Assembly (NCBI GenBank): GCA_902602185.1
Contig: CACKPV010000002.1
Location: forward strand, 62,001-126,000
Length of the DNA stretch: 64,000 nucleotides
Direction: 5' to 3'
From: an uncultured SAR86 cluster bacterium
GTDB taxonomy: Bacteria > Pseudomonadota > Gammaproteobacteria > Magnimaribacterales > D2472
Part shown: in pieces, positions 8,604 through 18,928 of the stretch
Layout of the letters: each line of letters begins with the position of its first letter
How positions within the stretch are numbered: position 1 is the stretch's first letter
Made by a program: the position numbers and the translations under genes
The notes under the pieces: model-generated
Told to the model about the DNA's origin: nothing
The model's input: the letters and a program-made list of their open reading frames with translations, nothing else
Databases searched by the model: none

Positions 8604-9240
8604 TACTAGAGCAGAAGGCTCTGAAGATAAAGACACGAAATTGCAAAATGTATCCTTGTTTAAGTTGAAACCTGTTGAATACGACTTATTGATTGATGAT
8701 TTTACAGATGTAGTCTTTCAAAGCACTCCAGCTGTGAATTTTTTTAATGATCATAGTAAGTTATTTGATAAAAATATCTTTTCGATGGGTGAGTCAACTA
8801 AACAATCATTGCTTGATAAAGGTTTAGATTCAACAAATCCAAACATTCCAGGATCATTAGAATTAAATGCACTTATAAAAAGTACATTGAGTCCTGATAA
8901 AAGGTTTTTGATTGTTAAGGGGAAAGAGGGATTATCTGATATATCTGATTTTCTAAAGAAAAAAAATATTCTTGTAAGTGAATTGATATGCTATGAAAGA
9001 TTAAAATTTAAGTCCTATAAAAGTATTAAAAAACAATTTAATGAAGCTGATGCGATAATATTTCCAAGTACTTTTTCAGCACAGATTTTCTTTAAAGAAA
9101 TTTACACTTCAAAACTAAAAGCAAGTTATTTTGGAATTTCTCCAAGAATAATTAAATATATAAAACAACTTGGTTATCATGCTGACTTGATAGACTACTT
9201 TAATGGAAATATTGAGAGACAAATAAGGGGCTTTATTTAG
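8590..9240 (+). CDS. hemD: uroporphyrinogen-III synthase
   Basis: About 216 residues from the ATG at 8590. The ORF track starts at 8572, but [10 protein letters not shown] is the natural N-terminus (compare the TRPE motif of HemD). The sequence is poorly conserved, as in this family. The segment [10 protein letters not shown] and the late Ser-Ala motif [11 protein letters not shown] (usually SPS or TSPS ... A) fit HemD domain 1/2. Location directly after hemC, with a 14-bp overlap, supports it. It closes and rearranges hydroxymethylbilane to uroporphyrinogen III. Base composition is very AT-rich (12 G+C of 60 in line 9001). The end overlaps the convergent rho gene by 8 bp. Confidence 0.82.
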   Translation: MNIIDTRAEGSEDKDTKLQNVSLFKLKPVEYDLLIDDFTDVVFQSTPAVNFFNDHSKLFDKNIFSMGESTKQSLLDKGLDSTNPNIPGSLELNALIKSTLSPDKRFLIVKGKEGLSDISDFLKKKNILVSELICYERLKFKSYKSIKKQFNEADAIIFPSTFSAQIFFKEIYTSKLKASYFGISPRIIKYIKQLGYHADLIDYFNGNIERQIRGFI

Positions 9241-10513
9241 TTTTCTTCTTCCCAGTACTATTTTTCATTGAATCAAAAAATTCAGCATTAGTCTTAAATG
9301 ACTTTAGACGGTCAATTAAAAATTCAATGCTTTGAGCATCTTCCATTGGATCAGTAACTTTCCTTACAGCCCACATTAAACGAAGTTCTTCCTCAGTTGT
9401 AAGTAAATCCTCTCTTCGTGTACCAGAGCGTCTAACATTGATAGCAGGGAAAATTCTTTTTTCAGCAATCTTTCTTTCTAAATGAATTTCCATATTCCCA
9501 GTTCCTTTAAATTCTTCATAAATTACTTCATCCATCTTCGAGCCGGTATCCACAAGAGCGGTTGCAATAATTGTAAGACTTCCACCTTCCTCTAAATTAC
9601 GAGCAGCTCCAAAGAATCTTTTTGGTCTTTCAAGAGCATTGGAATCAACACCACCGGTAAGAATCTTGCCTGACGCCGGTTGTACCGAATTATATGCTCT
9701 TCCTAAACGAGTGATCGAGTCGAGCAAAATCACAACATCTTGTTTATGCTCAACCAGCCTTTTAGCTTTTTCAATGACCATATCAGCCACTTGAACATGT
9801 CTGGTTGGGGGCTCATCAAAAGTACTTGCAACAACTTGACCTCTAACTGTTCTGGACATTTCTGTAACTTCTTCTGGACGCTCATCGATCAACAGAACAA
9901 TAAGTTTTGTTTCAGGATTATTACTTGTGATGGAGTGAGCAATACTTTGAAGCATTAAAGTTTTACCAGCCTTTGGAGGAGAAACAATTAAACCTCTTTG
10001 TCCTTTACCAATAGGTGCAACAAGATCTATGATTCTTGCAGACAAATCTTCGTTTGAGCCTGACCCTTGCTCTAGAAGCATCCTTTGATTTGGAAAAAGT
10101 GGAGTTAGATTTTCAAAGAGAATCTTTTTTTTGGTATTACTTGGATCATCATCGTTGATGGTGTCCACTTGCAAAAGTGCAAAATATCTTTCTTGGTCTT
10201 TCGGAGGACGAATTTTTCCATGAATCTCATCTCCTTTGCGTAATCCAAATTTTCTAATTTGACTTGGAGAAACATAAATATCATCTGGACCAGCACAGTA
10301 AGAACCTTCCGCCGAGCGCAGAAAACCAAAACCATCATTTAAGATCTCTAAAACGCCTCCACCATGAATATCAATGCCTTCATCAGCTTGTTTTTTGAAT
10401 ATTTGAAAGATGATGTCCTGTTTCTTTAATCGACCAACATCCGTAAGACCAAGATCTTGAGCAATGTCTACAAGCTCAGTTATTGGTTTAGTTTTAATTT
10501 CACTTAAATTCAT
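9233..10513 (-). CDS. rho: transcription termination factor Rho
   Basis: 426 residues from the ATG at 10513. The track's start at 10573 is a TTG lying upstream of the probable transcription start, while [14 protein letters not shown] matches the classical Rho N-terminus. The N-terminal RNA-binding domain contains [17 protein letters not shown], the Walker A is PPKAGKTLM, and Walker B and the Q/R-loops follow ([16 protein letters not shown]). Rho is the hexameric helicase that ends untranslated transcripts. It follows trxA but has its own promoter and a leader of about 54 nt with a dyad. Its importance may be high here, as I find only one clear intrinsic terminator in 64 kb. Confidence 0.97.
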   Translation of the reverse strand: MNLSEIKTKPITELVDIAQDLGLTDVGRLKKQDIIFQIFKKQADEGIDIHGGGVLEILNDGFGFLRSAEGSYCAGPDDIYVSPSQIRKFGLRKGDEIHGKIRPPKDQERYFALLQVDTINDDDPSNTKKKILFENLTPLFPNQRMLLEQGSGSNEDLSARIIDLVAPIGKGQRGLIVSPPKAGKTLMLQSIAHSITSNNPETKLIVLLIDERPEEVTEMSRTVRGQVVASTFDEPPTRHVQVADMVIEKAKRLVEHKQDVVILLDSITRLGRAYNSVQPASGKILTGGVDSNALERPKRFFGAARNLEEGGSLTIIATALVDTGSKMDEVIYEEFKGTGNMEIHLERKIAEKRIFPAINVRRSGTRREDLLTTEEELRLMWAVRKVTDPMEDAQSIEFLIDRLKSFKTNAEFFDSMKNSTGKKKTK

Positions 10514-10544
10514 TTGTATGAAAATCCTCTGAAGTTTTGAATGT

Positions 10545-10561
10545 GATACGTAAAACGTATC
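10545..10561 (-). promoter_or_regulatory. dyad in the rho 5' leader
   Basis: GATACGTTTTACGTATC on the minus strand has perfect 7-bp arms and a 3-nt loop, lying between the rho promoter and start codon. It could fold as a small hairpin in the leader RNA or bind a protein. Rho in E. coli attenuates its own leader transcription, so a regulatory role is plausible but not shown. Confidence 0.45.
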
Positions 10562-10573
10562 AAAGAGTTTCAA

Positions 10574-10602
10574 ATAATATAAGTTTTTTCTGTTTTTTGC
10601 AA
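10574..10602 (-). promoter_or_regulatory. promoter of rho
   Basis: On the minus strand TTGCAA (10597-10602), a 17-bp spacer and TATTAT (10574-10579) lie in the 98-bp trxA-rho gap. The predicted start is near 10567. This separates rho from the ilvD-hemB-trxA transcript. Confidence 0.6.
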
Positions 10603-10611
10603 AAAAAGTCT

Positions 10612-10935
10612 TTAAATTTCTTTTTCTAAAAAATCATTTAGTTGTGATGATGTTAATGCACCAACTTCGGAACTTGAAACCTCTCCATCCTTGAATATTA
10701 CCAACGAGGGGATCGATCTAATACCATATTTCACGGCAAGATCTCTACTCTCTTCAATGTCAACCTTACAAAATTTCATTTGACCCTTAAATTGTTCTGC
10801 AGCTTCATCTACTCTTGGAGCAAGCTGCTTACATGGACCACACCATTCAGCCCAAAAATCGACCATCACCGGTACATCAGAATTAAGAACCTCTTCATCA
10901 AAATTACCTGTAGAAACTTCTAAGACCGAACTCAT
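10612..10935 (-). CDS. trxA: thioredoxin 1
   Basis: A 107-residue protein with the thioredoxin fold, the active site [10 protein letters not shown] and the cis-proline region [10 protein letters not shown]. It is a general dithiol reductant of the cytoplasm, supplying ribonucleotide reductase and others. Its start overlaps the hemB stop by 4 bp, so it is co-translated with hemB and ilvD. The trxA-rho order is the one common in Gammaproteobacteria. Confidence 0.96.
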   Translation of the reverse strand: MSSVLEVSTGNFDEEVLNSDVPVMVDFWAEWCGPCKQLAPRVDEAAEQFKGQMKFCKVDIEESRDLAVKYGIRSIPSLVIFKDGEVSSSEVGALTSSQLNDFLEKEI

Positions 10936-11927
10936 AAATCAAACTCCTTTAATAATTCAACTGCACTATAGGAGAGAATTGCATCCGCACCTGCTCTCTT
11001 TAAACACAGCAATGATTCTAACATAACTTCCTTCTCTAACCATCCTTGATCAATTGCATTTTGCAACATGCTGTATTCACCACTGACCTGGTAAGCGAAA
11101 GTTGGCATTTTAAATGTATTTTTAATTTTAGAAATAATATCAAGATAAGGCATACCGGGCTTCACCATAACAATATCAGCGCCCTCTTCAATATCTAAAG
11201 CCACCTCATGCAATGCTTCATCACTGTTCGCAATATTCATCTGATAAGATGATTTACTTGCCCCTTGCAATTGGTTTTTCGAACCGACTGCATCCCGAAA
11301 TGGGCCATAAAAACTTGAATGGTACTTAGCAGCATAGGATAAAATGATCGTATCTTTATGATTGAACTCGTCAAGTTTAGATCTAATGTAACCAATGCGA
11401 CCATCCATCATGTCTGATGGTGCAATAATATCTGCCCCCGCATCAGCTAGAAAGGTAGCTTGTTCTCCCAGTAATTTTAAAGTCTCATCATTGTCTATTT
11501 TATTTCCTTTGAGAACTCCATCATGACCATGGTTCGTATACGGATCCAAAGCAACATCAGCAATTATAATTATTTCAGGAAATTGTTTCTTTAATGAAGA
11601 AATAGCAGAACATATTAAATTATTTGGATTTAAGGCTTCACTTCCTTCTTGATCTTTCTTATTGGAATCTATTACTGGAAAAACGGCAATAGATGAGATA
11701 CCTGCAGTTATTGCCTGCTCAACTTTGCTTGAAATGATATCAAGTCCATGTCTGCTTATTTTTGGCATGGAATCTATAGCTTCCGAACCTTTCAGACCTT
11801 CTTTGATGAAGAATGGTTGGATTAAGTCATGTTTGGTAAGAGTTGTTTCACTGACTAAATCAATCAAATTATTTGAGGTTCTTAGTCTTCTTAATCTAGA
11901 ATTTGGAAATTTTCTGTTAAACATCAT
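10932..11927 (-). CDS. hemB: delta-aminolevulinic acid dehydratase (porphobilinogen synthase)
   Basis: A 331-residue protein. The active-site regions ILSYAAKYHSSFYGPFRDA (Schiff-base Lys region) and MVKPGMPYLD (second active-site lysine) are intact, as is the N-terminal RLRRLR arm used in octamer assembly. It condenses two aminolevulinates to porphobilinogen, the substrate of HemC at 7.6 kb. The start ATGATGA overlaps the ilvD stop; either of the two ATGs (11927 or 11924) could be used. Being between ilvD and trxA is a local arrangement rather than a pathway operon. Confidence 0.95.
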   Translation of the reverse strand: MMFNRKFPNSRLRRLRTSNNLIDLVSETTLTKHDLIQPFFIKEGLKGSEAIDSMPKISRHGLDIISSKVEQAITAGISSIAVFPVIDSNKKDQEGSEALNPNNLICSAISSLKKQFPEIIIIADVALDPYTNHGHDGVLKGNKIDNDETLKLLGEQATFLADAGADIIAPSDMMDGRIGYIRSKLDEFNHKDTIILSYAAKYHSSFYGPFRDAVGSKNQLQGASKSSYQMNIANSDEALHEVALDIEEGADIVMVKPGMPYLDIISKIKNTFKMPTFAYQVSGEYSMLQNAIDQGWLEKEVMLESLLCLKRAGADAILSYSAVELLKEFDL

Positions 11928-13588
11928 CAGTCGGTAATAGCTCCGAGGGATGCTGATTGTACACTTTTTGAGTACTTAGACAAAACTCCTTTAGTTGGAA
12001 TCTTTTTGGTGATCTTTAAATTGTTCATTCGATGAGTTATTTCCTTCTCTGACAAAGCTACACTCAGAGTATTTGATTGAGCATCGATTGTGATTTCGTC
12101 TCCATTTTCAAGGATTGCTAGAGGTCCTCCTACATAAGCTTCGGGAGTAATATGACCCACAACAAAACCATGAGTTCCTCCTGAAAATCTACCATCAGTA
12201 ATAAAAGCGACTTCATCTCCCAATCCTTGCCCCATAATGGCAGAGGTTGGTTTCAACATCTCTCGCATTCCTGGTCCACCTTTAGGCCCTTCAAAACGGA
12301 TAACTATGACATCACCTTTTTGAATCTTTCGTCCTTGAATAGCTTCCATACCCTCTTCCTCAGAATCAAAAACTTTTGCAGGGCCAGTAAAAGTAATGCC
12401 CTCCTTTCCTGTAATTTTTGCTACTGCTCCTTCAGGGGCTAAGTTGCCATATAAAACTCTAAGATGGCTTGTATCTTTAATAGGCGAATCAAGAGAGCGA
12501 ATGATTGTTTGGTCATTAGGATATGCTGCAATGTTTTCAAGATTTTGTGCTAATGTTTTACCTGATACAGTTAAGCATTCTGGATGCAATAATCCTTTAT
12601 CTAGTAATATCTTCATCATGGGTTGTATACCCCCAATAGCATTCAAAGAGGACATGTAGTGCTCTCCAAAGGGTTTAATATCAGCAATCACGGGTACTCT
12701 CTTTCCAATTCTTGTAAAATCGTCAAGTGTAAGAGGGACTCCAATAGTGTGAGCCATTGCCAGTAAATGCAAAACTGCATTTGTAGAGCCACCCAGAGCA
12801 ATTACTATAGTGATAGCATTTTCAAAAGCTTTTTTAGTCATTATATCCGAGGGCTTTATATCTTTTTCCAGTAGGTACTTGATAGCAGAACCAGTTGCTT
12901 CGCAATCTTTAATTTTTGCTTTTGAAATAGCATCTTGACTACTACTGCCAGGTAATGACATGCCCATTGCTTCAATTGCTGATGCCATAGTATTTGCGGT
13001 ATACATGCCCCCGCAAGATCCTGGACCCACTACTGAAATCTTCTCAATAGCTATAAGATCGTCCTCTGAAATAGACCCTTTGGCAAATTCTCCAGTTTTC
13101 TCACAAACGGTTACATAATCAGTATTCTCTATACTTGGCCTAATAGATCCTCCATAAACAAAAATTGAGGGTCTGTTTAATCTTGCCATTGCCATTACAA
13201 CTCCGGGCATGTTCTTATCACAACCCCCAATTCCAATCACGCCATCGTATCCAAGACAACCGACAACAGTTTCAATAGAATCAGCAATTACCTCTCTAGA
13301 AACTAGAGAATATTTCATCCCTTCGGTACCCATAGAAATACCATCAGATACTGTAATTGTGTTAAATGTGATGCCCTTACAGCCATAACTATTAACTGAT
13401 TTCTCCACAATAGATGCCAAATCATCTAAATGCATATTACAAGGAGTAACACTTGCTCCTAAGGAAGCAATGCCCACATGTGGTTTTTTAAAATCTTCAT
13501 CAGTAAATCCAACACCCCTTAACATTGATCTTGAGGGTGCCTGCTCAGCTCCATCAACTATTACTTTTGAGAATTTCCTATTTTTCAT
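11927..13588 (-). CDS. ilvD: dihydroxy-acid dehydratase
   Basis: A 553-residue protein of the IlvD/Edd family. The iron-sulfur cysteine motifs GGCDKNMPG and [14 protein letters not shown] are present, and the conserved C-terminal stretch [17 protein letters not shown] follows. It performs the third step of branched-chain amino acid synthesis, dehydrating dihydroxy-isovalerate and its homologue. It is separated from the upstream ABC ATPase gene by 2 bp and overlaps hemB by 1 codon. The short form (about 553, versus about 616 in E. coli) is the common variant in many marine bacteria. Confidence 0.96.
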   Translation of the reverse strand: MKNRKFSKVIVDGAEQAPSRSMLRGVGFTDEDFKKPHVGIASLGASVTPCNMHLDDLASIVEKSVNSYGCKGITFNTITVSDGISMGTEGMKYSLVSREVIADSIETVVGCLGYDGVIGIGGCDKNMPGVVMAMARLNRPSIFVYGGSIRPSIENTDYVTVCEKTGEFAKGSISEDDLIAIEKISVVGPGSCGGMYTANTMASAIEAMGMSLPGSSSQDAISKAKIKDCEATGSAIKYLLEKDIKPSDIMTKKAFENAITIVIALGGSTNAVLHLLAMAHTIGVPLTLDDFTRIGKRVPVIADIKPFGEHYMSSLNAIGGIQPMMKILLDKGLLHPECLTVSGKTLAQNLENIAAYPNDQTIIRSLDSPIKDTSHLRVLYGNLAPEGAVAKITGKEGITFTGPAKVFDSEEEGMEAIQGRKIQKGDVIVIRFEGPKGGPGMREMLKPTSAIMGQGLGDEVAFITDGRFSGGTHGFVVGHITPEAYVGGPLAILENGDEITIDAQSNTLSVALSEKEITHRMNNLKITKKIPTKGVLSKYSKSVQSASLGAITD

Positions 13589-13590
13589 TA

Positions 13591-15192
13591 CTAAGAGGAA
13601 TATTTAAGAGAAGCATCAAGAAGCTTCTTTGTATAGTTTTCTTTGGGGTTATTAAAAACCTCTTTGGCATTTCCGTACTCCACCATGGAGCCTTCACTCA
13701 TAACAAAAATCTTGTCGCACATTGAGCGAATGACCTTCAAATCATGACTTATAAATAAATAAGTAAGTTCGTACTTCAATTGAAGCTGTTTTAGAACATC
13801 TATAACTTGAATCTGAATTGATCTATCCAAAGCAGAAGTTGGCTCATCAAGAATTATAAATCGAGGTTTAAGAATTAGTGCTCTAGCAATAGCTATTCTT
13901 TGTCTTTGGCCACCTGAGAATTCATGTGGATACTTAAACATTAAATCAGGATCGAGCCCGACATCATTCATAACATCCTTGATCATTTCATCTTTTTGAA
14001 CTTTTGATAATTCTTGCTTGTGAACATCCAGGCCCTCTCCAATAATCTCACCTATTGTCATTCTGGGTGAAAGAGAACCATAAGGGTCTTGAAAAATAAT
14101 TTGAATATCACTTTTAACTTTTTGTAATTCAGATTTAGACATATCCCTTAGCAAACGATTCTCAAAAATGATGTCTCCCTCGTAATCAACTAAATTGATA
14201 ATAGCTTTTCCAAGTGTTGACTTTCCAGAACCAGATTCTCCAACAACCCCAATGGTTGACTTTCTTGGAATGTCCATAGTCACACCTTTGACCGCATGAA
14301 ATAAATTACTACCAAATAATGTTTTTGAGGGAATCTTATAGAAAACATCAAGATTTTTAATCTTTAATATATTTTCATCGTCGCACGTTGTATCTTTTTT
14401 TGGTTGCGGTTCAGAATTTAACAATTTCTTGGTGTAATCATCTTCCGGATCTGAAAATATCTCTTTAGTATTTCCTTGCTCAACGATTTTTCCACCTTTC
14501 ATTACAGAGACAGTATCACTAAATTTTTCTACTAAACCTAAATCATGTGTGATAAAAAGTATGGCCATACCTAATTGCTCTTTAATCCTATTCATCAAGT
14601 CTAAAATTTGAGCCTGAATCGTTACATCTAGTGCGGTAGTGGGCTCATCTGCAATTAGTAAATCGGGCTCGTTTATCAGTGCCATTGCAATCATAATTCT
14701 TTGCCTTTGCCCTCCAGATAATTCATGCGGAAATGCATCAAATCTTCTCTCTAAATCTGGAATTTCTACAAGCTGCATAAGCTCCATTGCTCTCAACCTT
14801 GCATCATGCTTTGAAATCTTTTTATGGCTCATTACTGATTCCATAATTTGATTTCCAACTTTATGAAACGGATTTAATGAAGTCATTGGTTCTTGAAATA
14901 TCATTGAAACTTTATTACCTCTTATCTTTCTGAGTGCAGAATTATTTAGACCAATGGTCTCTTCACTATTAACTAGAATTGATGAATCCTGAGAATAAAT
15001 AGTCCTAAGTTTAGGGAGCAGTTGTAAAATTGATAATGCCGTAACAGATTTGCCTGAACCTGATTCACCAACTAAAGCACGGGTCTCATTCTTCCGAATT
15101 TTAAAAGAAATATTATCAACAGCTGTAAATACTTCTTTTCGAAGTTTGAAACCGACCGTAAGATTCTGAATTGCTAATACTTCTTTACTCAT
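13591..15192 (-). CDS. yejF: oligopeptide-type ABC transporter, double ATPase subunit (YejF-like)
   Basis: A 533-residue protein with two complete ABC ATPase domains in tandem. Domain 1 has GESGSGKS, the signature [10 protein letters not shown] and the Walker B region [12 protein letters not shown]. Domain 2 (from about residue 275) has [19 protein letters not shown] and [12 protein letters not shown]. Such duplicated ATPases energise Dpp/Opp/Yej peptide importers. No permease or binding protein lies next to it. It shares an operon with an alpha/beta hydrolase (4-bp overlap) and ilvD. The substrate, and the assignment to YejF rather than GsiA or DdpDF, are inferred. Confidence 0.85.
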   Translation of the reverse strand: MSKEVLAIQNLTVGFKLRKEVFTAVDNISFKIRKNETRALVGESGSGKSVTALSILQLLPKLRTIYSQDSSILVNSEETIGLNNSALRKIRGNKVSMIFQEPMTSLNPFHKVGNQIMESVMSHKKISKHDARLRAMELMQLVEIPDLERRFDAFPHELSGGQRQRIMIAMALINEPDLLIADEPTTALDVTIQAQILDLMNRIKEQLGMAILFITHDLGLVEKFSDTVSVMKGGKIVEQGNTKEIFSDPEDDYTKKLLNSEPQPKKDTTCDDENILKIKNLDVFYKIPSKTLFGSNLFHAVKGVTMDIPRKSTIGVVGESGSGKSTLGKAIINLVDYEGDIIFENRLLRDMSKSELQKVKSDIQIIFQDPYGSLSPRMTIGEIIGEGLDVHKQELSKVQKDEMIKDVMNDVGLDPDLMFKYPHEFSGGQRQRIAIARALILKPRFIILDEPTSALDRSIQIQVIDVLKQLQLKYELTYLFISHDLKVIRSMCDKIFVMSEGSMVEYGNAKEVFNNPKENYTKKLLDASLKYSS

Positions 15193-16214
15193 AACTCTTT
15201 TTTCAATATATCAATCATATCCTCCATTGCTCTTCGGGCAGTCTTTAGCAGAGAAATACTAATGAAGCCATGAAAGAGACTTGGATAATGCAATTGCTTT
15301 AAATAAAATCCTGCATTATGCAATTTCAAAGCATATGCTTCACCTTCATCACATAGTGGATCAAAACCGGCAGTAATTATAACTGTTTTACAATTAAAAT
15401 CTTTATCGGGTATAAATTTTTGTTGCAATAAATCATAACTAGTTGTGGTGCTTTGCTCACCTGTAAACTGTTTCCAAAACCATCGCATTGCATCTTTTGT
15501 GAGCAAAAAATTTTCAGCATATAAATCCATGGATTCAAATTCTAAACTTGGAGAAATCATTGGATAAATTAAAAACTGAAGACCTGGTGATTCAAATTCA
15601 TCGGACCTATATAACTCAAAAGATAATGAAGCTGCCAAATGGGCACCAGCACTATCTCCTAATAAAACTATATTTTGTTCACTATAACCTTGGTTTTTTA
15701 GAAATCTTATAGCTTCCAAAGCATCTTCGAGTGCTAAAGGAAACTTGTTTTGTGGTGCTTTTCTATAGTCAAGAGCAAACACTTTATATTGAAGTCTTTC
15801 AACTAAAAAATCAGTAAAAGGTTTGTAAGTTTCAACATCAGATAGTACATAACCACCCCCATGAAAAAATAAAACTATTTTTTCTGAATTCAAACCCATA
15901 GCACTATATTCTCTTAAGCAGACATCTTCACAATGAGATAAAATGTGATCTTTAAAGGTAGTTCTCACTTTAGTGGGTTCAGTAAGGTACAAAACCTTTC
16001 TCCTGTCGTTAATCTCAGATCTAAGGGTTTCGGAAAAATTCTCCAAGTCGAGGGGCACACTGAAGTGCTGAATAAGGTTCAGAAAAGTCATTGATTGATA
16101 GTCAAATACTTGACCTCGAGAAAACTTTTTTGGTTGCAATGTAAACAGCCTCAAAATCCAGTCCGGCATTAAGAAAAATAATCTTAAGATAAAATTTATT
16201 AAGTTTATATTCAT
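15189..16214 (-). CDS. alpha/beta hydrolase, hormone-sensitive-lipase family
   Basis: A 341-residue protein. The oxyanion motif HGGGYVLSD, the nucleophile elbow GDSAGAHLA, the acid region DPLCDEGEAYA and the histidine in SLFHGFIS complete the Ser-Asp-His triad of the bHSL (family IV) esterases. It likely hydrolyses esters of short to medium acyl chains; the substrate is unknown. The N-terminal 20 residues are hydrophobic (INLINFILRLFFLMPDWILR) and may give membrane contact. It is the first gene of the minus-strand run ending at trxA. Only 14 bp separate it from the divergent gene at 16229, so the promoters must lie inside coding sequence. Confidence 0.85.
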   Translation of the reverse strand: MNINLINFILRLFFLMPDWILRLFTLQPKKFSRGQVFDYQSMTFLNLIQHFSVPLDLENFSETLRSEINDRRKVLYLTEPTKVRTTFKDHILSHCEDVCLREYSAMGLNSEKIVLFFHGGGYVLSDVETYKPFTDFLVERLQYKVFALDYRKAPQNKFPLALEDALEAIRFLKNQGYSEQNIVLLGDSAGAHLAASLSFELYRSDEFESPGLQFLIYPMISPSLEFESMDLYAENFLLTKDAMRWFWKQFTGEQSTTTSYDLLQQKFIPDKDFNCKTVIITAGFDPLCDEGEAYALKLHNAGFYLKQLHYPSLFHGFISISLLKTARRAMEDMIDILKKEL

Positions 16215-16228
16215 GCTATCGTAATCTT

Positions 16229-16654
16229 ATGCCCATTTATAGAAGTCTTAACTCAATATTATACTTGTTTATCTTTTTGGCTTTTACTCAGCACTTAATA
16301 TCCCAGAATTTTTTCGATAATCAGAAAATTTTAGAGGTTGATAAAGCTTTTGAACTACAGACCACTCAATTAAAAAATCAAAACAAAATTGTTTGGTTGA
16401 TTGAAGACAATTATTTCTTATATAAAGATTCAATAAAAATTAAGCATAATGATAATGAATTAGGTCTTCTTTTTCTTACCAAATCAGAAAAATATGCAGA
16501 TATTTTTCTAGGTGATTCTGAAATTTTTAGAACTGAACTAGTAGTAGAAATCAAACATAGCTTTAGACAAGGAGATGCATTAAAGATTATTTTTCAAGGG
16601 TGTGCTGAAAATATCTATTGTTACTCTCCTGTTCAAAGGGAAATCATCTTCTGA
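16229..16654 (+). CDS. stand-alone DsbD N-terminal (alpha) domain, periplasmic
   Basis: A 141-residue protein with a signal peptide (about residues 1-25, ending near LISQ). The mature part corresponds to the immunoglobulin-like alpha domain of DsbD: DKAFELQTTQL, IEDNYFLYKDSIKI, GDSEIFRTELVVEI and the redox motif FQGCAENIYCYSP near the end, whose two cysteines match the alpha-domain pair of E. coli DsbD. The membrane beta domain and thioredoxin-like gamma domain are absent: a stop follows at once and aroQ starts 55 bp later. In many Gammaproteobacteria a full dsbD lies just upstream of aroQ-accB-accC, so this looks like a locus reduced to its output domain. It would need another partner (such as CcdA) for electrons. 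Confidence 0.8.
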   Translation: MPIYRSLNSILYLFIFLAFTQHLISQNFFDNQKILEVDKAFELQTTQLKNQNKIVWLIEDNYFLYKDSIKIKHNDNELGLLFLTKSEKYADIFLGDSEIFRTELVVEIKHSFRQGDALKIIFQGCAENIYCYSPVQREIIF

Positions 16655-16708
16655 TAAATGAATCTATAATCGTTTAATTCCTTTTAAAAAGCTTATAAAA
16701 TCGAAATT

Positions 16709-17140
16709 ATGAAAATTCTAGTGATTAATGGACCCAACCTGAACCTCTTGGGTAAGCGAGAAAGTTCAATTTATGGAAATGAATCTTTGGATGATATTAT
16801 CTCCAGTCTTGAAAACATCTGCGCAAAGAAAAATGCTAGTCTGTTAACTTTTCAAAGCAATGCGGAGCATGAAATTGTTGAAAAAATTCATTCCTGTCAA
16901 AACAAAAAAGTTGATTGGATGATTATAAATCCTGGTGCATTTACGCATACTAGCATTGCTATAAGAGATGCTCTAATCGGAGTCGAAGTTCCTTTTTATG
17001 AAGTTCACATCTCCAACATTTTTGCTAGAGAAGAGTTTAGGCACAAATCATATTTTTCTGACATTGCCCAAGGAGTCATATGTGGATTTGGTACCTCTGG
17101 TTATGAGAGTGCCTTACTGAAAATTTTGGATAAAAATTAA
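16709..17140 (+). CDS. aroQ: type II 3-dehydroquinate dehydratase
   Basis: A 143-residue protein, typical length. The motifs INGPNLNLLG, NPGAFTHTS and EVHISNIF contain the catalytic Tyr loop, Asn and His residues of the type II enzyme. It converts 3-dehydroquinate to 3-dehydroshikimate in the shikimate pathway, which supplies chorismate to the trp genes at 57-62 kb. The order aroQ-accB-accC is conserved in Gammaproteobacteria; accB begins 1 base after its stop. Confidence 0.95.
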   Translation: MKILVINGPNLNLLGKRESSIYGNESLDDIISSLENICAKKNASLLTFQSNAEHEIVEKIHSCQNKKVDWMIINPGAFTHTSIAIRDALIGVEVPFYEVHISNIFAREEFRHKSYFSDIAQGVICGFGTSGYESALLKILDKN

Positions 17141-17141
17141 A

Positions 17142-17579
17142 ATGGATATAAGAAAAATAAAAAAACTCATTGAAATGCTTCAGGACTCCGATCTTACTGA
17201 GATTGAAGTAACCGAGGGAGAAGAAGCTGTTCGCATTTCCAGAAATAGTGGAAATATTCAATCTGTCAGGGAAACATTATCTCAAGCCACCGAGCACTCA
17301 GAGCAGATTTCTGTGAGTAAAAATGATAACAAAAGTGAAGATATTGGTAAAAAAATCACCTCTCCTATAGTAGGTACTTTTTATAGAAAACCCGGTCCAG
17401 ATAAAGATCCTTATATAAGGGAGGGAGATAGAATTGAAGCAGGTCAAGTTGTATGCATTGTTGAAGCTATGAAGATGATGAATGAAATCAAATCGGAATT
17501 TTCGGGAGTTGTAAAAAAGATTCATGTAAATGATGAGGAACCGGTTGAATTTTCACAATTGCTAGTAACTATTGACTGA
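17142..17579 (+). CDS. accB: biotin carboxyl carrier protein of acetyl-CoA carboxylase
   Basis: A 145-residue protein. The N-terminal segment MDIRKIKKLIEML is typical, a flexible Ser/Lys-rich middle follows, and the C-terminal lipoyl-like domain carries the biotinylation site EAMKMM. It carries the carboxybiotin between biotin carboxylase and the carboxyltransferase in fatty-acid synthesis. Its stop overlaps the accC start (ACTGATG), so the 1:1 or coupled production usual for accBC is expected. Confidence 0.97.
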   Translation: MDIRKIKKLIEMLQDSDLTEIEVTEGEEAVRISRNSGNIQSVRETLSQATEHSEQISVSKNDNKSEDIGKKITSPIVGTFYRKPGPDKDPYIREGDRIEAGQVVCIVEAMKMMNEIKSEFSGVVKKIHVNDEEPVEFSQLLVTID

Positions 17580-18928
17580 TGTCACATAAGGTCTTAATTG
17601 CCAATAGAGGTGAAATTGCATTGCGTGCTTTAAGAGCATGTAAAGAATTAGGCATACAAACTGTTAGCATTTATTCCGAGGGTGACCGAAATCTAAAAAG
17701 TTTGAGATTTTCTGATGAATCCGTTTGCATTGGCCCCTCGGATTCAAAGAGCAGTTATCTTAATGTACCTGCAATTCTATCGGCTGCTGATTTAACAAAT
17801 GCGGATGCTATTTACCCCGGCTATGGATTTTTAGCTGAAGATCATGCTTTTGCTGAGCAATGTTCTTTGAGTGGATTTAAATTTATTGGCCCCCATCATG
17901 AAACTATTAAAAAAATGGGGGATAAAATCACTGCTAAATCTATCGTAACAAACTATGGGATCAAGTGTGTTCCAGGTTTTTCAGATGAAATCCCAGAAGA
18001 AAAGGATGAGTTAGAAAAGATCACGAAAAGTATTGGATATCCAATTATTTTGAAAGCAACTGCGGGTGGTGGAGGTAAAGGGATGAAAATAGTTGAATCA
18101 ATTGATCAACTCTCAAATGCACTTCAAATTGCAAGCAAGGAAGCAGAAGCTAACTTTGGTAATGGAAGGATTTATATAGAAAAATTCATAGAAAATCCAA
18201 GACATATCGAAATTCAAGTCGTAGGAGATGGAAAAGGAAACGCTATTCATTTAGGAACCCGTGACTGCTCTATACAAAGAAGGCATCAAAAACTTATTGA
18301 AGAAGCCCCTGCTCTGGATGTGAATCAAACAAAATTGGATGAGTTATTGAATTGTTGTGTTGAGCTTTGTAAAGACATCAATTATGAAGGAGCAGGTACT
18401 CTTGAATTCTTATATGAGAATGAAGAATTTTATTTTTTAGAAATGAATACTCGTATCCAAGTTGAACATCCTGTCACAGAAATGGTAACTGGATTTGATA
18501 TAGTTAAAGCCCAACTCAGGATTGCACTTGGATTGCCATTATCACTTGATCAAGAAAGAATCTTTATCAGGGGTCATGCCATAGAATGCAGAATCAACGC
18601 AGAGGACTCAGAGAAATTTATTCCTAATCCCGGAAAGATTACAAGGATGCATATTCCAGGAGGTTTTGGAATTCGATATGATTCTCATATCTACAACGGG
18701 TATACAGTCCCACCTTTTTACGATTCAATGCTTGCAAAAATTATTACTTTAGCTGACTCTAGAGATTCAGCTATAAGCAGAATGCTTATGGCATTAGACG
18801 AATTTTTTATTGAAGGGATAAAAACAACGCATCAATTCCATCAAAAAATGCTGGTCGATAAAACTTTCACTTCAAATAAACACTCCATTAACTACTTGGA
18901 AAAAGAATTTTTGAAAGATGGTGATTGA
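17579..18928 (+). CDS. accC: biotin carboxylase of acetyl-CoA carboxylase
   Basis: A 449-residue protein, the family length. It shows the N-terminal [17 protein letters not shown], the ATP-grasp glycine loop [11 protein letters not shown], the substrate motif [12 protein letters not shown] and [14 protein letters not shown] with the metal-binding glutamate and active-site arginine. It carboxylates biotin on AccB using ATP and bicarbonate. The usual downstream gene prmA is missing; instead leuS starts 11 bp before the accC stop, joining two normally separate gammaproteobacterial operons. Confidence 0.97.
   Translation: MSHKVLIANRGEIALRALRACKELGIQTVSIYSEGDRNLKSLRFSDESVCIGPSDSKSSYLNVPAILSAADLTNADAIYPGYGFLAEDHAFAEQCSLSGFKFIGPHHETIKKMGDKITAKSIVTNYGIKCVPGFSDEIPEEKDELEKITKSIGYPIILKATAGGGGKGMKIVESIDQLSNALQIASKEAEANFGNGRIYIEKFIENPRHIEIQVVGDGKGNAIHLGTRDCSIQRRHQKLIEEAPALDVNQTKLDELLNCCVELCKDINYEGAGTLEFLYENEEFYFLEMNTRIQVEHPVTEMVTGFDIVKAQLRIALGLPLSLDQERIFIRGHAIECRINAEDSEKFIPNPGKITRMHIPGGFGIRYDSHIYNGYTVPPFYDSMLAKIITLADSRDSAISRMLMALDEFFIEGIKTTHQFHQKMLVDKTFTSNKHSINYLEKEFLKDGD

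Noticed and set aside
10514-10573. Longer N-terminus of rho in the track
   Set aside because: It starts at a TTG upstream of the predicted transcription start, and MNLSEIK is the normal Rho start.
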